A DNA stretch of 64,000 bases from Prolixibacteraceae bacterium (lineage in GTDB: Bacteria > Bacteroidota > Bacteroidia > Bacteroidales > Prolixibacteraceae), in assembly GCA_003506435.1 (NCBI GenBank), contig DOAQ01000027.1, positions 104,143-168,142 on the forward strand. Reading direction: 5' to 3'. Positions 8,677 through 17,459 of this stretch are shown piece by piece. The notes under the pieces were generated by a model that worked only from the letters and a program-made list of their open reading frames with translations, was not told the DNA's origin and did no database searches. Both the position numbers and the translations under genes were made by a program. Each line of letters opens with the position of its first letter. Within the stretch, counting starts at the first letter, position 1.

Positions 8677-9927
8677 ATGAAACTGGTTTTACAGAATATC
8701 AAAGAGCTGGTACAGGTTGAGAACAAAGCCCGGCAGTGGGTTGCCGGTGCTGAGATGGCAAAACTTGCAACCATTAAAGATGCGTATTTAATCATCAAAG
8801 ATGAATGGATTGAAGATTTTGGCGAGATGAAAAACCTGAACCCGGATGCGTTTGACGACGATGACCTGATAATGGAAATTGATTGCCGGGGTAAAATGGT
8901 GTTTCCCTGTTATTGTGATTCACATACGCATTTGGTGTTTCCAGCCAGCCGCGAAACGGAATTTGTCGATAAAATAAAAGGCCTTTCGTACGAAGAAATT
9001 GCCCGACGGGGAGGAGGAATTCTCAACTCGGCCCTCCGGATGGAAAGCATTTCGGAAGATGAACTGTTTGAACAATCGATGGCCCGCATTAACGAAATCA
9101 TTTCAACAGGAACGGGCGCTGTGGAAATTAAAAGCGGCTACGGACTGTCCACCGCTTCGGAACTGAAAATGCTGAGGGTAACCGAACGCCTGAAGATGAA
9201 CACGCCTGTAAAAATTGTTTCTACTTTTCTGGGGGCGCATGCCATTCCTGCTGAATACCGCGAAAAGCGCGGGCAATACATCGATCTGCTGATCAACGAA
9301 ATGATCCCTGTGGTGGCTTCGGAGCAGTTGGCTGATTACATCGATGTGTTTTGCGATAAAGGCTTTTTTACAGTTGAAGAAACCGAGCAGATATTGATGG
9401 CGGGCATGAAATACGGCCTTCGTCCGAAATTGCATGCCAACGAACTGGCCTTGTCGGGTGGAGTGCAGGCGGGCGTAAAATACAATGCCCTTTCTGTTGA
9501 CCATCTTGAATTTATGGGAGATGCAGAAATTGCTGCCTTGCAAGGCACGGAAACCATGCCCACCGTGTTGCCGGGCGCAGCTTTCTTTTTAAACCTGAAA
9601 TTGTCGCCGGTACGAAAAATGATCGATGCCGGGTTGCCGGTTGCGCTGGCTTCAGATTACAACCCCGGATCATCGCCGTCGGGAAACATGAATTTCGTCC
9701 AGTCGCTGGGTTGCATCCGTTACCAAATGTTGCCTGAAGAAGCGCTCAACGCGACGACCATCAACACGGCTTATGCAATGGGTATCAGCGATACGCACGG
9801 CAGTATTGCACGCGGGAAACAGGCCAATGTTTTTATCACCAAAGAAATTCCATCGTACGCATTTATTCCGTATTCGTTTGGTTTCAATCCGGTGGAAACG
9901 GTAATTTTGAACGGAGAGATCATATAA
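8677..9927 (+). CDS. hutI: Imidazolonepropionase
   Basis: A 416-aa amidohydrolase-superfamily enzyme. It hydrolyses 4-imidazolone-5-propionate to N-formimino-L-glutamate, the third step of histidine degradation, in the cytoplasm. The metal-binding DSHTHLVF motif (about residue 85), the substrate-loop GGGILNSA, GTGAVEIKSGYGL, KLHANEL with a metal-ligand histidine, and the ASDYNPGSSPSGNM segment with the catalytic aspartate are all present. Length matches the family. It lies 42 bp before the fused ftcD gene, whose substrate it makes. hutH and hutU are not in the window, so the pathway is completed elsewhere or upstream enzymes are lacking. Confidence 0.95.
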   Translation: MKLVLQNIKELVQVENKARQWVAGAEMAKLATIKDAYLIIKDEWIEDFGEMKNLNPDAFDDDDLIMEIDCRGKMVFPCYCDSHTHLVFPASRETEFVDKIKGLSYEEIARRGGGILNSALRMESISEDELFEQSMARINEIISTGTGAVEIKSGYGLSTASELKMLRVTERLKMNTPVKIVSTFLGAHAIPAEYREKRGQYIDLLINEMIPVVASEQLADYIDVFCDKGFFTVEETEQILMAGMKYGLRPKLHANELALSGGVQAGVKYNALSVDHLEFMGDAEIAALQGTETMPTVLPGAAFFLNLKLSPVRKMIDAGLPVALASDYNPGSSPSGNMNFVQSLGCIRYQMLPEEALNATTINTAYAMGISDTHGSIARGKQANVFITKEIPSYAFIPYSFGFNPVETVILNGEII

Positions 9928-9969
9928 TCACGGTAGGCACACAGATAAATATATAATTCGAATAATAAC

Positions 9970-11658
9970 ATGAAACAAATAATTGAATGCGTACCTAACT
10001 TTTCCGAAGGAAGAGACTTAAATATTATCCGGCAAATTACAGATGCAATAGAAAGTGTGGACGGGATAGAACTGCTGAATGTTGATCCCGGACATGCGAC
10101 AAACCGCACCGTGGTAACTTTTGTAGGCGAGCCGGAACCGGTTATTGAAGCCGCGTTTCGCGGTGCAAAAAAGGCAGCAGAACTGATCGATATGTCGAAA
10201 CATCACGGGGAACACCCACGGTTTGGCTCCATTGATGTTTGTCCGTTGATTCCCATATCGAATATCAGTATGGAAAAAACTGCGCAATATGCACATAAAC
10301 TGGCCCGGCGCATGGGCGATGAACTGGGTATCTCAGTTTATTGTTACGAGTTTGCAGCAACCAAACCTGAACGAAAAAGTCTGGCAAACTGTCGTGCCGG
10401 CGAATACGAAGGATTGAAAGAAAAGCTGCAAAAACCGGAATGGAAACCTGATTACGGCCCTGTTGAATTGAATATAAAAGCCGGGGCCAGTGCAGTGGGT
10501 ACACGTAATTTTCTGATTGCCTACAATGTCAACTTGAATACCACTTCCACCCGGCGTGCCAATGCCATTGCGTTCGATGTGCGGGAAGCCGGACGTATTG
10601 TGAGGGAAGGTGATCCTTTAACCGGTAAAATTATTACGGATGAAAACGGCGAACCAATCCGTATTCCCGGAACCCTGAAAAGTGTGCGTGCCATTGGCTG
10701 GTTTATAAAAGAATACGGCATTGCACAAATTTCGATGAACCTGACCGACATAACAGTTACATCGGTGCATCAGGCTTTTGAGGAGGTTTGCGAAAAAGCG
10801 CGCGAACGGGGCATGCGGGTGACCGGCTCCGAACTGATTGGGTTGATCCCGTTGCAGGCCATGCTCGATGCGGGAAAATATTTTTTGAAGAAACAACAAC
10901 GTTCCACCGGGATTTCCGATGAGGAAATAATTAAGATTGCCATCAAATCGCTGGGGCTGGACGAATTAGCTCCTTTCGACCCGAAAAAACGAATTATTGA
11001 ATATGTGATGGAAGATAAGAAGGAACGACTGATTGATATGAACCTGAACGTTTTTGTGAACGAAACGGCTTCCGAGTCGCCTGCCCCGGGTGGCGGTTCT
11101 GTTTCGGCTTATGTAGGCTCGCTGGGCGCAGCGTTGGCAACGATGGTGGCTAATCTGTCGTCGCACAAACGCGGCTGGGAAGACCGTTGGAAAGAGTTCT
11201 CTGACTGGGCTGAAAAAGGCAAAATGTATCAGGAAAAATTATTGAAACTGGTCGACGAGGATACCCGCGCTTTCAACCGGATTATGGATGCTTTTGCATT
11301 GCCAAAAGAGAACGAAACGGAAAAGAAAATCCGTACCGAGTCAATACAGGCTGCAACGAAAAATGCAATTGAAGTTCCGCTGGAAGTAATGAAAGCCGCT
11401 TTTGCCTCGATGGAAGCGATAAAAGCGATGGCCGAAATTGGCAATCCCAACTCGGTCTCCGATGCAGGTGTTGGCGCTCTTTGTGCCCGCACTGCCGTTT
11501 ATGGCGCTTTCCTGAATGTAAAAATCAATGCGTCAGGATTGAAGGACAAAGTGTTTGTTGACCGGGTGATGGATGAAGCCGGTACCATCTTGCAAAAAAC
11601 TATTCAGCTTGAGAAAGAAATTCTGGAAACGGTGGAAGGTAAGATGAAAATCAGTTGA
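9970..11658 (+). CDS. ftcD: Bifunctional glutamate formimidoyltransferase / formimidoyl-THF cyclodeaminase
   Basis: A 562-aa two-domain enzyme. Residues about 1-300 are the formimidoyltransferase (ECVPNFSEGRD at the start, HHGEHPRFGSIDVCPL, then GARxFLIAYNVNLN-like sequence). Residues about 355-560 are the cyclodeaminase (SPAPGGGSVSAYVGSLGAAL, later NPNSVSDAGVGALCA). It moves the formimino group of formiminoglutamate to tetrahydrofolate, releasing glutamate, and then forms 5,10-methenyl-THF and ammonia. This is the fused arrangement known from animals and many Bacteroidota. It follows hutI by 42 bp and is likely in the same transcript. No canonical T-tailed terminator follows; a hairpin at 11677-11708 lacks a U-tract. 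Confidence 0.95.
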   Translation: MKQIIECVPNFSEGRDLNIIRQITDAIESVDGIELLNVDPGHATNRTVVTFVGEPEPVIEAAFRGAKKAAELIDMSKHHGEHPRFGSIDVCPLIPISNISMEKTAQYAHKLARRMGDELGISVYCYEFAATKPERKSLANCRAGEYEGLKEKLQKPEWKPDYGPVELNIKAGASAVGTRNFLIAYNVNLNTTSTRRANAIAFDVREAGRIVREGDPLTGKIITDENGEPIRIPGTLKSVRAIGWFIKEYGIAQISMNLTDITVTSVHQAFEEVCEKARERGMRVTGSELIGLIPLQAMLDAGKYFLKKQQRSTGISDEEIIKIAIKSLGLDELAPFDPKKRIIEYVMEDKKERLIDMNLNVFVNETASESPAPGGGSVSAYVGSLGAALATMVANLSSHKRGWEDRWKEFSDWAEKGKMYQEKLLKLVDEDTRAFNRIMDAFALPKENETEKKIRTESIQAATKNAIEVPLEVMKAAFASMEAIKAMAEIGNPNSVSDAGVGALCARTAVYGAFLNVKINASGLKDKVFVDRVMDEAGTILQKTIQLEKEILETVEGKMKIS

Positions 11659-11760
11659 TCAGTATAAAAAACACGAATGGGAACTACTCTGTGACGAATA
11701 GCTCCCATCCACATCTGCAACCGAAGTTGCCTTCAGTGTCAGACTACGGTTATTATGGCC

Positions 11761-12130
11761 GGCTGTAATTTCGGACTTTCGTCTTACTTTGTTCAGCCCC
11801 TAGCTTTCCGGCAGGCGTGTTACCGCTCTGCTTTCCGGCTGTCCGTTCGATTTCCCGAGGGTCCTCTTCGCGGACGAAGCGCTTTCCGGACAAACCTTCC
11901 CGTTGCATGTCTTACGATATGCGCCGACGGCTTGTAAAACGTTCCCGGCCTTTCGGCCTTTCCGGCTTTTACCCCTGCTTTCCGGAACCGAAGTTCCTTT
12001 TTGCCGGGCACCTTCCAACTCAACCTGTCGAAGAACGCAAGCGACCTTTTTCCTGTTGACTGAACCTTCCGGACGAATCCTTCTTTGTTCAAACTTCGGC
12101 TCTTTTGTTGCGCCAACCCGAGGGTCGGGA
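11761..12130 (-). ncRNA. Candidate structured RNA, no protein gene
   Basis: This GC-rich stretch lies in the roughly 800-bp gap between ftcD and the YkgJ-like gene, and no open frame in it resembles a protein. Read on the minus strand it folds into hairpins with canonical tetraloops: GGAAC-UUCG-GUUCC (11984-11997), GGCC-GAAA-GGCC (11947-11958), GAC-GAAA-GUC inside GUAA/UUAC and GGCU/AGCC helices (11761-11798), CUUCG-UCCG-CGAAG (11866-11879), plus CCCGA-CCC-UCGGG (12117-12129). On the plus strand the same four-base loops would be non-canonical, which suggests the RNA is on the minus strand. CTTTCCGG occurs five times between 11804 and 11985. It does not match RNase P, tmRNA or 6S signatures I know, and no promoter was found. 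Confidence 0.4.
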
Positions 12131-12135
12131 TGAAA

Positions 12136-12460
12136 CGGGCCAAATTCCAATTAAGTTCTTCATTCCGTTTCCGCTTCTTCAGAGCTGCCTTTTATCGCTC
12201 ATCTGATATATTAAAATTACACAATTGGAGCTATGCAAGTCAATAGTTTTTTCTTTTTTAAATGCACTTTGTATCAACCAGCGATATTAACAAAAGTTGA
12301 TAAGTTTCTAATCTTAGATATTGTCAGTCAGTAAAGGAAAGTATGAGATTCTGTTCTGTCTCTGATAAGGTTATGAACAGGCTGTTAATAACTATTATGC
12401 ACAAAAAGAGGAGCTTATTCTGAGAAAAAACCTTTTTGTCAGGATCATTAAAACGTCGTA
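12136..12460. other. Intergenic, AT-rich, no gene seen
   Basis: This part of the gap has ordinary low GC and no supportable reading frame. A weak hairpin at 12420-12442 (CTGA-G-AAAAA with its complement) lies just past the stop of the minus-strand YkgJ-like gene and could help end its transcription. Nothing else recognisable is present. Confidence 0.5.
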
Positions 12461-12462
12461 AA

Positions 12463-13158
12463 TTATTTCAAAGCATTGGACTCCGACCAATTTTCTTCCA
12501 GCGTTATCGATAATCCTTCTTCCAATCTGAATTCTGCTGTACCTACTTCTTTCTCCTTTAACGCCTCAATGAAACCCTCGTTCATCATTTTTCCGGCCAT
12601 CAGCGGAAAATCGAGCAAAGCCGGATAATTTTCTTCATTTCCGGGGTGATGGAAAAATTCAAGGCAGGTTTCAATCCGGGTCGACAGGTAAATACGGCAT
12701 GCCATGGGACGGGCTTCGTAGGCCGAACAGGCCCCGTTGATCAGTAGAGGACAAGGTGATTTGTATTTCAAAACACCGGCTTCCGAAAGTTTCTTCACCT
12801 TTTCGTTTTTTTGCCGGGCGCGTTCCAGAACGTTCAGCCGTTCTTCCTGTGTGAAATTCGATTTGATGTATTCCGACAAATAGTGCGTTTCATACGAATT
12901 GGCAAATACAGCCTGGTGGCAGCACCATTCACATCCTTTGTTGCAGGCAACCACGATATCCTGTTTTTCAGCAAAAGCCAGCAGCGAATCAGTCAGTATA
13001 TCAATGGATTGATACATTTTTTTCAGAGTACGAAAAATCGAATCTTTATCCGCTTTTCCTTTTATTTCGGAAACCGCCAGTTGATACCCGTCATTGAAAA
13101 ATACTTTGTTTGGATCCTGTTCCACCGCTTTTGTTTTTTTATGGCGTGCAAAATACAA
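12463..13158 (-). CDS. YkgJ-family cysteine-cluster protein
   Basis: A 231-aa soluble protein with the CxxxCxxCC pattern (CNKGCEWCC, about residue 75) and downstream cysteines in CPLLINGACSAYEARPMACRIY. This is the YkgJ/CxxCxxCC family, thought to bind zinc or an iron-sulphur cluster; the reaction is unknown. The longest frame starts at a TTG at 13158, and there is no ATG before residue 50, where the sequence already looks coding (VFFNDGYQLAVSE). The start is therefore a TTG or a GTG around residue 12 and is uncertain. It lies 30 bp downstream of the EFR1-type redox protein on the same strand, so the two may be co-expressed. Confidence 0.8.
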   Translation of the reverse strand: MYFARHKKTKAVEQDPNKVFFNDGYQLAVSEIKGKADKDSIFRTLKKMYQSIDILTDSLLAFAEKQDIVVACNKGCEWCCHQAVFANSYETHYLSEYIKSNFTQEERLNVLERARQKNEKVKKLSEAGVLKYKSPCPLLINGACSAYEARPMACRIYLSTRIETCLEFFHHPGNEENYPALLDFPLMAGKMMNEGFIEALKEKEVGTAEFRLEEGLSITLEENWSESNALK

Positions 13159-13188
13159 ATTATAAATGAAGGTTTTTTTTTGCAGTAA

Positions 13189-14238
13189 TCAGATTCTTTG
13201 CTTTCCAGTCCGGTACTTATATCTTCTCCAAAACAGGAAGCGGGTGAATGATGTATAGCGAATAATTTCCCTGAAAACCGGCACTTTCAGCAAGTAGTGA
13301 AATATCCGGTAGGTGACCAGAAACGTAAGTATAGTTATGGAACCCGAGATGAGCGTGTCGGCAAAATCCCAAAGAATATTATCGGATGGAAGTTGTAAAA
13401 ACCGGGAAATATATTTCCAGAACAACACCAGCAGCAACGAATGCGATAAAAACATAGCGCCGATAAAATAACCGTGTGCAGTTTGAATGGAGCGTTTGGG
13501 ACAGTTGTTCATGCAGTGCATACAGCTCTCGCAACGGAAAGTCCAGAAGGGGCGGTTGTCTACTTTTTTTATGGCCTTAACGGGACATTCTTTGATACAC
13601 AAATCGCAATTGTTGCAGGAAGAATCGGCGTAAAACGATTTGGCAAGAACAAACCGCCCGATGAGATAATAGAGAATGGCAATAGGAGAAATCAGCAGGT
13701 CCTGTACCAGGTCGTACAGGGCACGGTAATCGCGTTGGCCCGAAAACATCTTGTTGGCAAAGCGTTCTGTCTTCAGTTTCCAGTGTTCGTGAAGCGAATC
13801 AACCACTTTTGTTTTCAAGCCGGGGTGCAGCGGAATCCAGTTCGATGGCAGATCGACAGGCCGCATGCCCACCACTTTATAGCCTTTTAGCAAAAAAATA
13901 ATGGCATATAAATATTGCGCCATACCGCTTAGTCCGGGCAGAAACAGTTTCGATAATTTCATTCCGGCCCGGGTATTTACAATGAAAACCTTGCTTTTCC
14001 CGCGTGGAAAGAACAACAAAAAGTGCATCATAATGGGTGGCAGGTTGAACCCGTGCGTTGGCGAGCAAAAGCCGATGAGAACGTCGTCCTCCGGTCGGGA
14101 GATATTTCGTCGTTCAGTTTTTGAAATGTCAATACAATCAACTGAAAAACCTTTGTTTTCGCCGGTTTTGCGAATCCATTCCGAAACCCGTTTGGAATTT
14201 CCGGTACCTGAAAAATAGTAGATGCGAGCTGTAGGCAT
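13189..14238 (-). CDS. EFR1-type flavodoxin-ferredoxin membrane protein
   Basis: A 349-aa protein. Residues 1-150 form a flavodoxin-like FMN domain (IYYFSGTGNSKRVSEWI; the SGTGNS loop binds the FMN phosphate). Two 4Fe-4S motifs follow: CNNCDLCIKECPVKA (about residue 210) and CESCMHCMNNCPKRS. The C-terminal part has two or three hydrophobic helices (HSLLLVLFWKYI, GSITILTFLVTYRIFHYLL), so the redox domains are probably tethered to the inner membrane. The order matches EFR1-family ferrodoxins, presumed electron carriers with unknown partners. It may supply electrons to ferredoxin-linked enzymes such as the divergent iorA-like product, but that link rests on proximity only. Confidence 0.85.
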   Translation of the reverse strand: MPTARIYYFSGTGNSKRVSEWIRKTGENKGFSVDCIDISKTERRNISRPEDDVLIGFCSPTHGFNLPPIMMHFLLFFPRGKSKVFIVNTRAGMKLSKLFLPGLSGMAQYLYAIIFLLKGYKVVGMRPVDLPSNWIPLHPGLKTKVVDSLHEHWKLKTERFANKMFSGQRDYRALYDLVQDLLISPIAILYYLIGRFVLAKSFYADSSCNNCDLCIKECPVKAIKKVDNRPFWTFRCESCMHCMNNCPKRSIQTAHGYFIGAMFLSHSLLLVLFWKYISRFLQLPSDNILWDFADTLISGSITILTFLVTYRIFHYLLKVPVFREIIRYTSFTRFLFWRRYKYRTGKQRI

Positions 14239-14413
14239 ATTCGAAAATGAAAGATCATGTTTTGTAAAGTTAAAGATTTTTCAGAAGCAATATATGGGCT
14301 TTCGTCCAGGTTTGGTGTTTCTGCCCGGTAAAAATCCGGTAATTTATTTTGTTTCTAAAGGTGAATCCATCTAAATTGCGGTCTCAAAAAATTAAAGACT
14401 AAAAATCGTCAAT

Positions 14414-16009
14414 ATGCAGAAACAGTTGTTGCTAGGGGTTGAGGCGATCGGACAAGGCGCGATTGATGGAGGAATGTCGGGCGTTTATGCCTATCCGGGA
14501 ACTCCCTCTACCGAGATTACCGAATATATTCAGGAAAATACATTGGCGGAAGAACGCAATATTCACAGGCAGTGGTCTACCAATGAAAAGACTGCCTACG
14601 AAGCGGCGTTGGGAATGTCGTATGCCGGAAAACGGGCCATGACTTGTATGAAACATGTGGGGTTGAATGTGGCTGCCGATGCATTTATGAATTCTGCCGT
14701 TGTCGGTATTAACGGAGGTTTTATTTTAGCTGTTGCCGATGATCCGTCGATGCACTCTTCGCAGAACGAGCAGGATTCACGTTTCTACGGAAAATTTGCA
14801 ATGATCCCTGTTCTGGAACCTTCGACCCAACAGGAAGCCTACGATATGGCTTACGAAGGTTTTCAGCTTTCGGAAACAACCGGTTTGCCTGTTATGCTGA
14901 GGATTACCACCCGTTTGGCGCATTCCCGTTCGGGGATTGAACAAAAGGAAGTGTTACCTGAGAATGCTTTAATACTGCCTTCCGATCCGAAGCAGTTTGT
15001 ATTGCTGCCTGCCCTGGCACGGCGAAAATACAAAACCCTTCTGGCCAAACAGGTACAGCTTGAGAAATTGTCCGAAGAATCAAAATACAACATGTATTTC
15101 GAAGGGACAGACCACTCGCTTGGAATTATTGCCTGTGGAATCTCGTATAATTACCTGATGGAAAATTATCAGGGGAAAACATGTCCGTTCCCGGTACTGA
15201 AAATAGCTCAATATCCTGTGCCTTCCCGATTAATAAAACGGATGGAGCAGGAGTGCGATGAAATTTTGGTGTTGGAGGAAGGCGCTCCGCTGATGGAGGA
15301 AATGCTGGGTGATTTCTTTGGAAAGGGAACTCCGGTTCATGGCCGTCTGGATGGCGCTTTGCCACGCGATGGAGAATTAAACCCGGATCTTGTAGCCAAA
15401 GCGCTCGGCTTGACAACATTTGTTGGTTCAAATATTCCGGAAGTGGTTGCCAATCGTCCGCCTGCATTGTGCCAGGGATGCGGTCATCAGGACGTGTATG
15501 CAGCGATGAATGAAGTGCTTGCAGATTATAGCAAAGGCCGGGTGTTTTCCGATATTGGTTGTTATACCCTGGGGGCGCTGCCGCCTTTTGAGACCATCTA
15601 TTCATGCGTGGATATGGGCGCTTCGGTAACCATGGCCAAAGGCGCTGCCGATGCCGGACTGATCCCCTCCATTGCAGTAATTGGCGATTCAACTTTTTCG
15701 CATTCCGGCATTACCGGCCTGCTCGATGCAGTGAATGAAAATTCAAATATTATAGTAGTTATTTCCGATAACGAGTCGGTTTCGATGACCGGGGGACAGG
15801 ATTCATCGGCTTACGGGAAAATTGAAAGTATTTGCGAAGGGGTGGGGGTTGATCCGGCCCACATTCGGGTCGTTGTGCCGCTGAAGAAAAACCACGGGGA
15901 AATGGTGAATATTTTCAGGGAAGAACTTGCTTACGAAGGTGTTTCAGTGATTATTCCGCGCCGTGAATGTCTTCAGAAAGCAGCACGGAGGAAACGCAAC
16001 AAGAAATAA
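14414..16009 (+). CDS. iorA: Indolepyruvate:ferredoxin oxidoreductase alpha subunit, lacking the ferredoxin tail
   Basis: A 531-aa thiamine-pyrophosphate enzyme subunit. The N-terminal pyrimidine-binding domain has YAYPGTPSTEITEYI and KHVGLNVAADAFMNSA; the C-terminal domain has CQGCGHQDVYAAMNE, DIGCYTLGALPPFE, and GDSTFSHSGITGLLDAVNEN, which carries the TPP/Mg2+ site. With an IorB partner it would oxidatively decarboxylate aryl-pyruvates from aromatic amino acids to aryl-acetyl-CoA while reducing ferredoxin. Archaeal IorA proteins end in a two-cluster ferredoxin domain; this one stops after REECLQK-like sequence with no CxxCxxC motifs. No iorB gene is adjacent; the next gene, 9 bp on, is rsmE. 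The beta subunit must be encoded elsewhere. Confidence 0.85.
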   Translation: MQKQLLLGVEAIGQGAIDGGMSGVYAYPGTPSTEITEYIQENTLAEERNIHRQWSTNEKTAYEAALGMSYAGKRAMTCMKHVGLNVAADAFMNSAVVGINGGFILAVADDPSMHSSQNEQDSRFYGKFAMIPVLEPSTQQEAYDMAYEGFQLSETTGLPVMLRITTRLAHSRSGIEQKEVLPENALILPSDPKQFVLLPALARRKYKTLLAKQVQLEKLSEESKYNMYFEGTDHSLGIIACGISYNYLMENYQGKTCPFPVLKIAQYPVPSRLIKRMEQECDEILVLEEGAPLMEEMLGDFFGKGTPVHGRLDGALPRDGELNPDLVAKALGLTTFVGSNIPEVVANRPPALCQGCGHQDVYAAMNEVLADYSKGRVFSDIGCYTLGALPPFETIYSCVDMGASVTMAKGAADAGLIPSIAVIGDSTFSHSGITGLLDAVNENSNIIVVISDNESVSMTGGQDSSAYGKIESICEGVGVDPAHIRVVVPLKKNHGEMVNIFREELAYEGVSVIIPRRECLQKAARRKRNKK

Positions 16010-16018
16010 TAACAACCG

Positions 16019-16723
16019 ATGCATCTATTTTACACACCGGGTATTTCGGGCAAAAATTATGTGCTGAACGAAGACGAGTCGAAACATTGTGTGCGTGTTT
16101 TGCGGCTTGTAGAAAAGGACTGCATTATTTTGGTTGACGGGAAAGGGGGATTCTATGAGGCGATGATTGTGGAAGCACATCCAAAACGTTGTTCGATAGA
16201 AGTGGTAAAATCGATTCAGGAATACGGAAAAAAATCATTTTATTTACATGTAGCCATTGCTCCCACAAAAAATATTGAGCGCTTCGAGTGGTTTCTTGAA
16301 AAAGCCACGGAATTTGGTGTTCACGAAATCACCCCGCTGCTTTGTGCCAACTCCGAACGGAGAACCGTTAAAGACGACCGGCTCGAAAAGATCATGGTTT
16401 CGGCCATGAAACAGTCGCTGAAAGCATACCTGCCCCGATTGAACCCGATGGCCGCATTCAATGATTTTGTCAGGAAAGATCAGAATGCGGATAGATTTAT
16501 TGCCCATTGCGAAGATCAGGAAAAAATACATCTGAAAAATATTGTCAAACCGGCGCAGAATGTTGTTGTGCTGATTGGCCCCGAAGGTGATTTTTCATCC
16601 GAAGAAATCCGTATTGCATTGCAAAGCGGTTATCAGCCGGTAAGTTTGGGAGATAGTCGGCTCCGTACCGAAACAGCAGGTGTTGCAGCCGTTCATATTG
16701 TGAACCTTGCCAACGAATCGTAA
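16019..16723 (+). CDS. rsmE: 16S rRNA m3U1498 methyltransferase RsmE
   Basis: A 234-aa SPOUT-family methyltransferase. The N-terminal PUA-like domain begins MHLFYTPGISGKNYVLNEDESKHCVRVLRL. The knotted C-terminal domain has KATEFGVHEITPL, then VVLIGPEGDFSSEEI and LGDSRLRTETAGVAAVHI, the SAM-binding trefoil loops. It methylates U1498 in the decoding region of 16S rRNA. It starts 9 bp after the iorA-like stop, so the two are probably co-transcribed despite unrelated roles. It converges on the minus-strand AlkD-like gene. Confidence 0.95.
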   Translation: MHLFYTPGISGKNYVLNEDESKHCVRVLRLVEKDCIILVDGKGGFYEAMIVEAHPKRCSIEVVKSIQEYGKKSFYLHVAIAPTKNIERFEWFLEKATEFGVHEITPLLCANSERRTVKDDRLEKIMVSAMKQSLKAYLPRLNPMAAFNDFVRKDQNADRFIAHCEDQEKIHLKNIVKPAQNVVVLIGPEGDFSSEEIRIALQSGYQPVSLGDSRLRTETAGVAAVHIVNLANES

Positions 16724-16745
16724 TTTTCAGCAGTACAGCCTGTAT

Positions 16746-17459
16746 TTATTTGCTTCGTTTAAACCGTGCCTTTTCTTCTGCCGACATTTTTTCGCAGGCG
16801 TACTGCATAATCAGACGCGGCGCTGTTTCTTTCCATTTCAATAAGAATGCTTCCGTTTCATCCCGTTGTATCTTCCATGCCTCGCGCAGAAACCAGCCGA
16901 CTCCCTGGTGTACTTCCCGTTCCGGGTCGTTCATCAACGGCTCTACAAAACTGATAAACGAAGAGACCTGCCGGTTTTTTTTCATCGGTTTTATAAATGT
17001 TACAGGAACACATCTCCTTTGGAACTTATATGGTGAGTAAAGCCAATCCCGGAAATCATCCATGGAAATTACGTTCCGGTCGATGAATTTGGGCAGGATG
17101 TACATTCCCAGCGTATCGGCATGGGCCCAATTGGTTATACTGATTGAAAACCAGTTGCCGATGGTTGTAAATGTTTCTTTGGTATATTCCTTCGGAAAGC
17201 CGTTTACCAGCAGCAAACCGAACGAAACTTCTTCGTATTTGCCGCTTTTCATCAGCATGGGTATTGCCTCCAGTACAGAGGACAGGCTGAGTTCTTTTCG
17301 GTGCAGTAACTCATTCACTTTGTCCAGAATCAGCGTGGTCGAAAGTCCGTAGCCATTGTATTCTTCTTTGAAATAACGCTGCGATTTGCGGGCCGTTTCT
17401 TCATTGGCATTCGATTGGCAAAAAGCCGTGATTTCCTGAAATAATGCTGTTGAATTCAT
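16746..17459 (-). CDS. AlkD-like DNA alkylation repair protein
   Basis: A 237-aa all-helical HEAT-like repeat protein of the DNA alkylation repair (AlkD/AlkC) family. Family-like stretches include ARKSQRYFKEEYNGYGLST near the N-terminus, the SITNWAHADTLGMYILPKFI segment holding the conserved Trp and Asp of the lesion-binding cleft, RRCVPVTFIKPMKK, and EVHQGVGWFLREAWK. Members excise 3- or 7-alkylated purines by a non-base-flipping mechanism. It is a stand-alone gene that converges on rsmE with 22 bp between the stops. No clear promoter was found upstream of its ATG at 17459. Confidence 0.85.
   Translation of the reverse strand: MNSTALFQEITAFCQSNANEETARKSQRYFKEEYNGYGLSTTLILDKVNELLHRKELSLSSVLEAIPMLMKSGKYEEVSFGLLLVNGFPKEYTKETFTTIGNWFSISITNWAHADTLGMYILPKFIDRNVISMDDFRDWLYSPYKFQRRCVPVTFIKPMKKNRQVSSFISFVEPLMNDPEREVHQGVGWFLREAWKIQRDETEAFLLKWKETAPRLIMQYACEKMSAEEKARFKRSK

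Noticed and set aside
11794..11804. tmRNA 5' end (GGGGCUG) on the minus strand
   Set aside because: The motif matches tmRNA starts only by these few bases; no tag-peptide frame or tRNA-like 3' end is present.
11755..12150. Short overlapping frames of 60-116 aa on both strands in the ftcD-YkgJ gap
   Set aside because: They are all GC-rich, Arg/Ser/Pro-heavy and present in several frames at once, as expected for structured non-coding sequence. The region is better explained by RNA hairpins.
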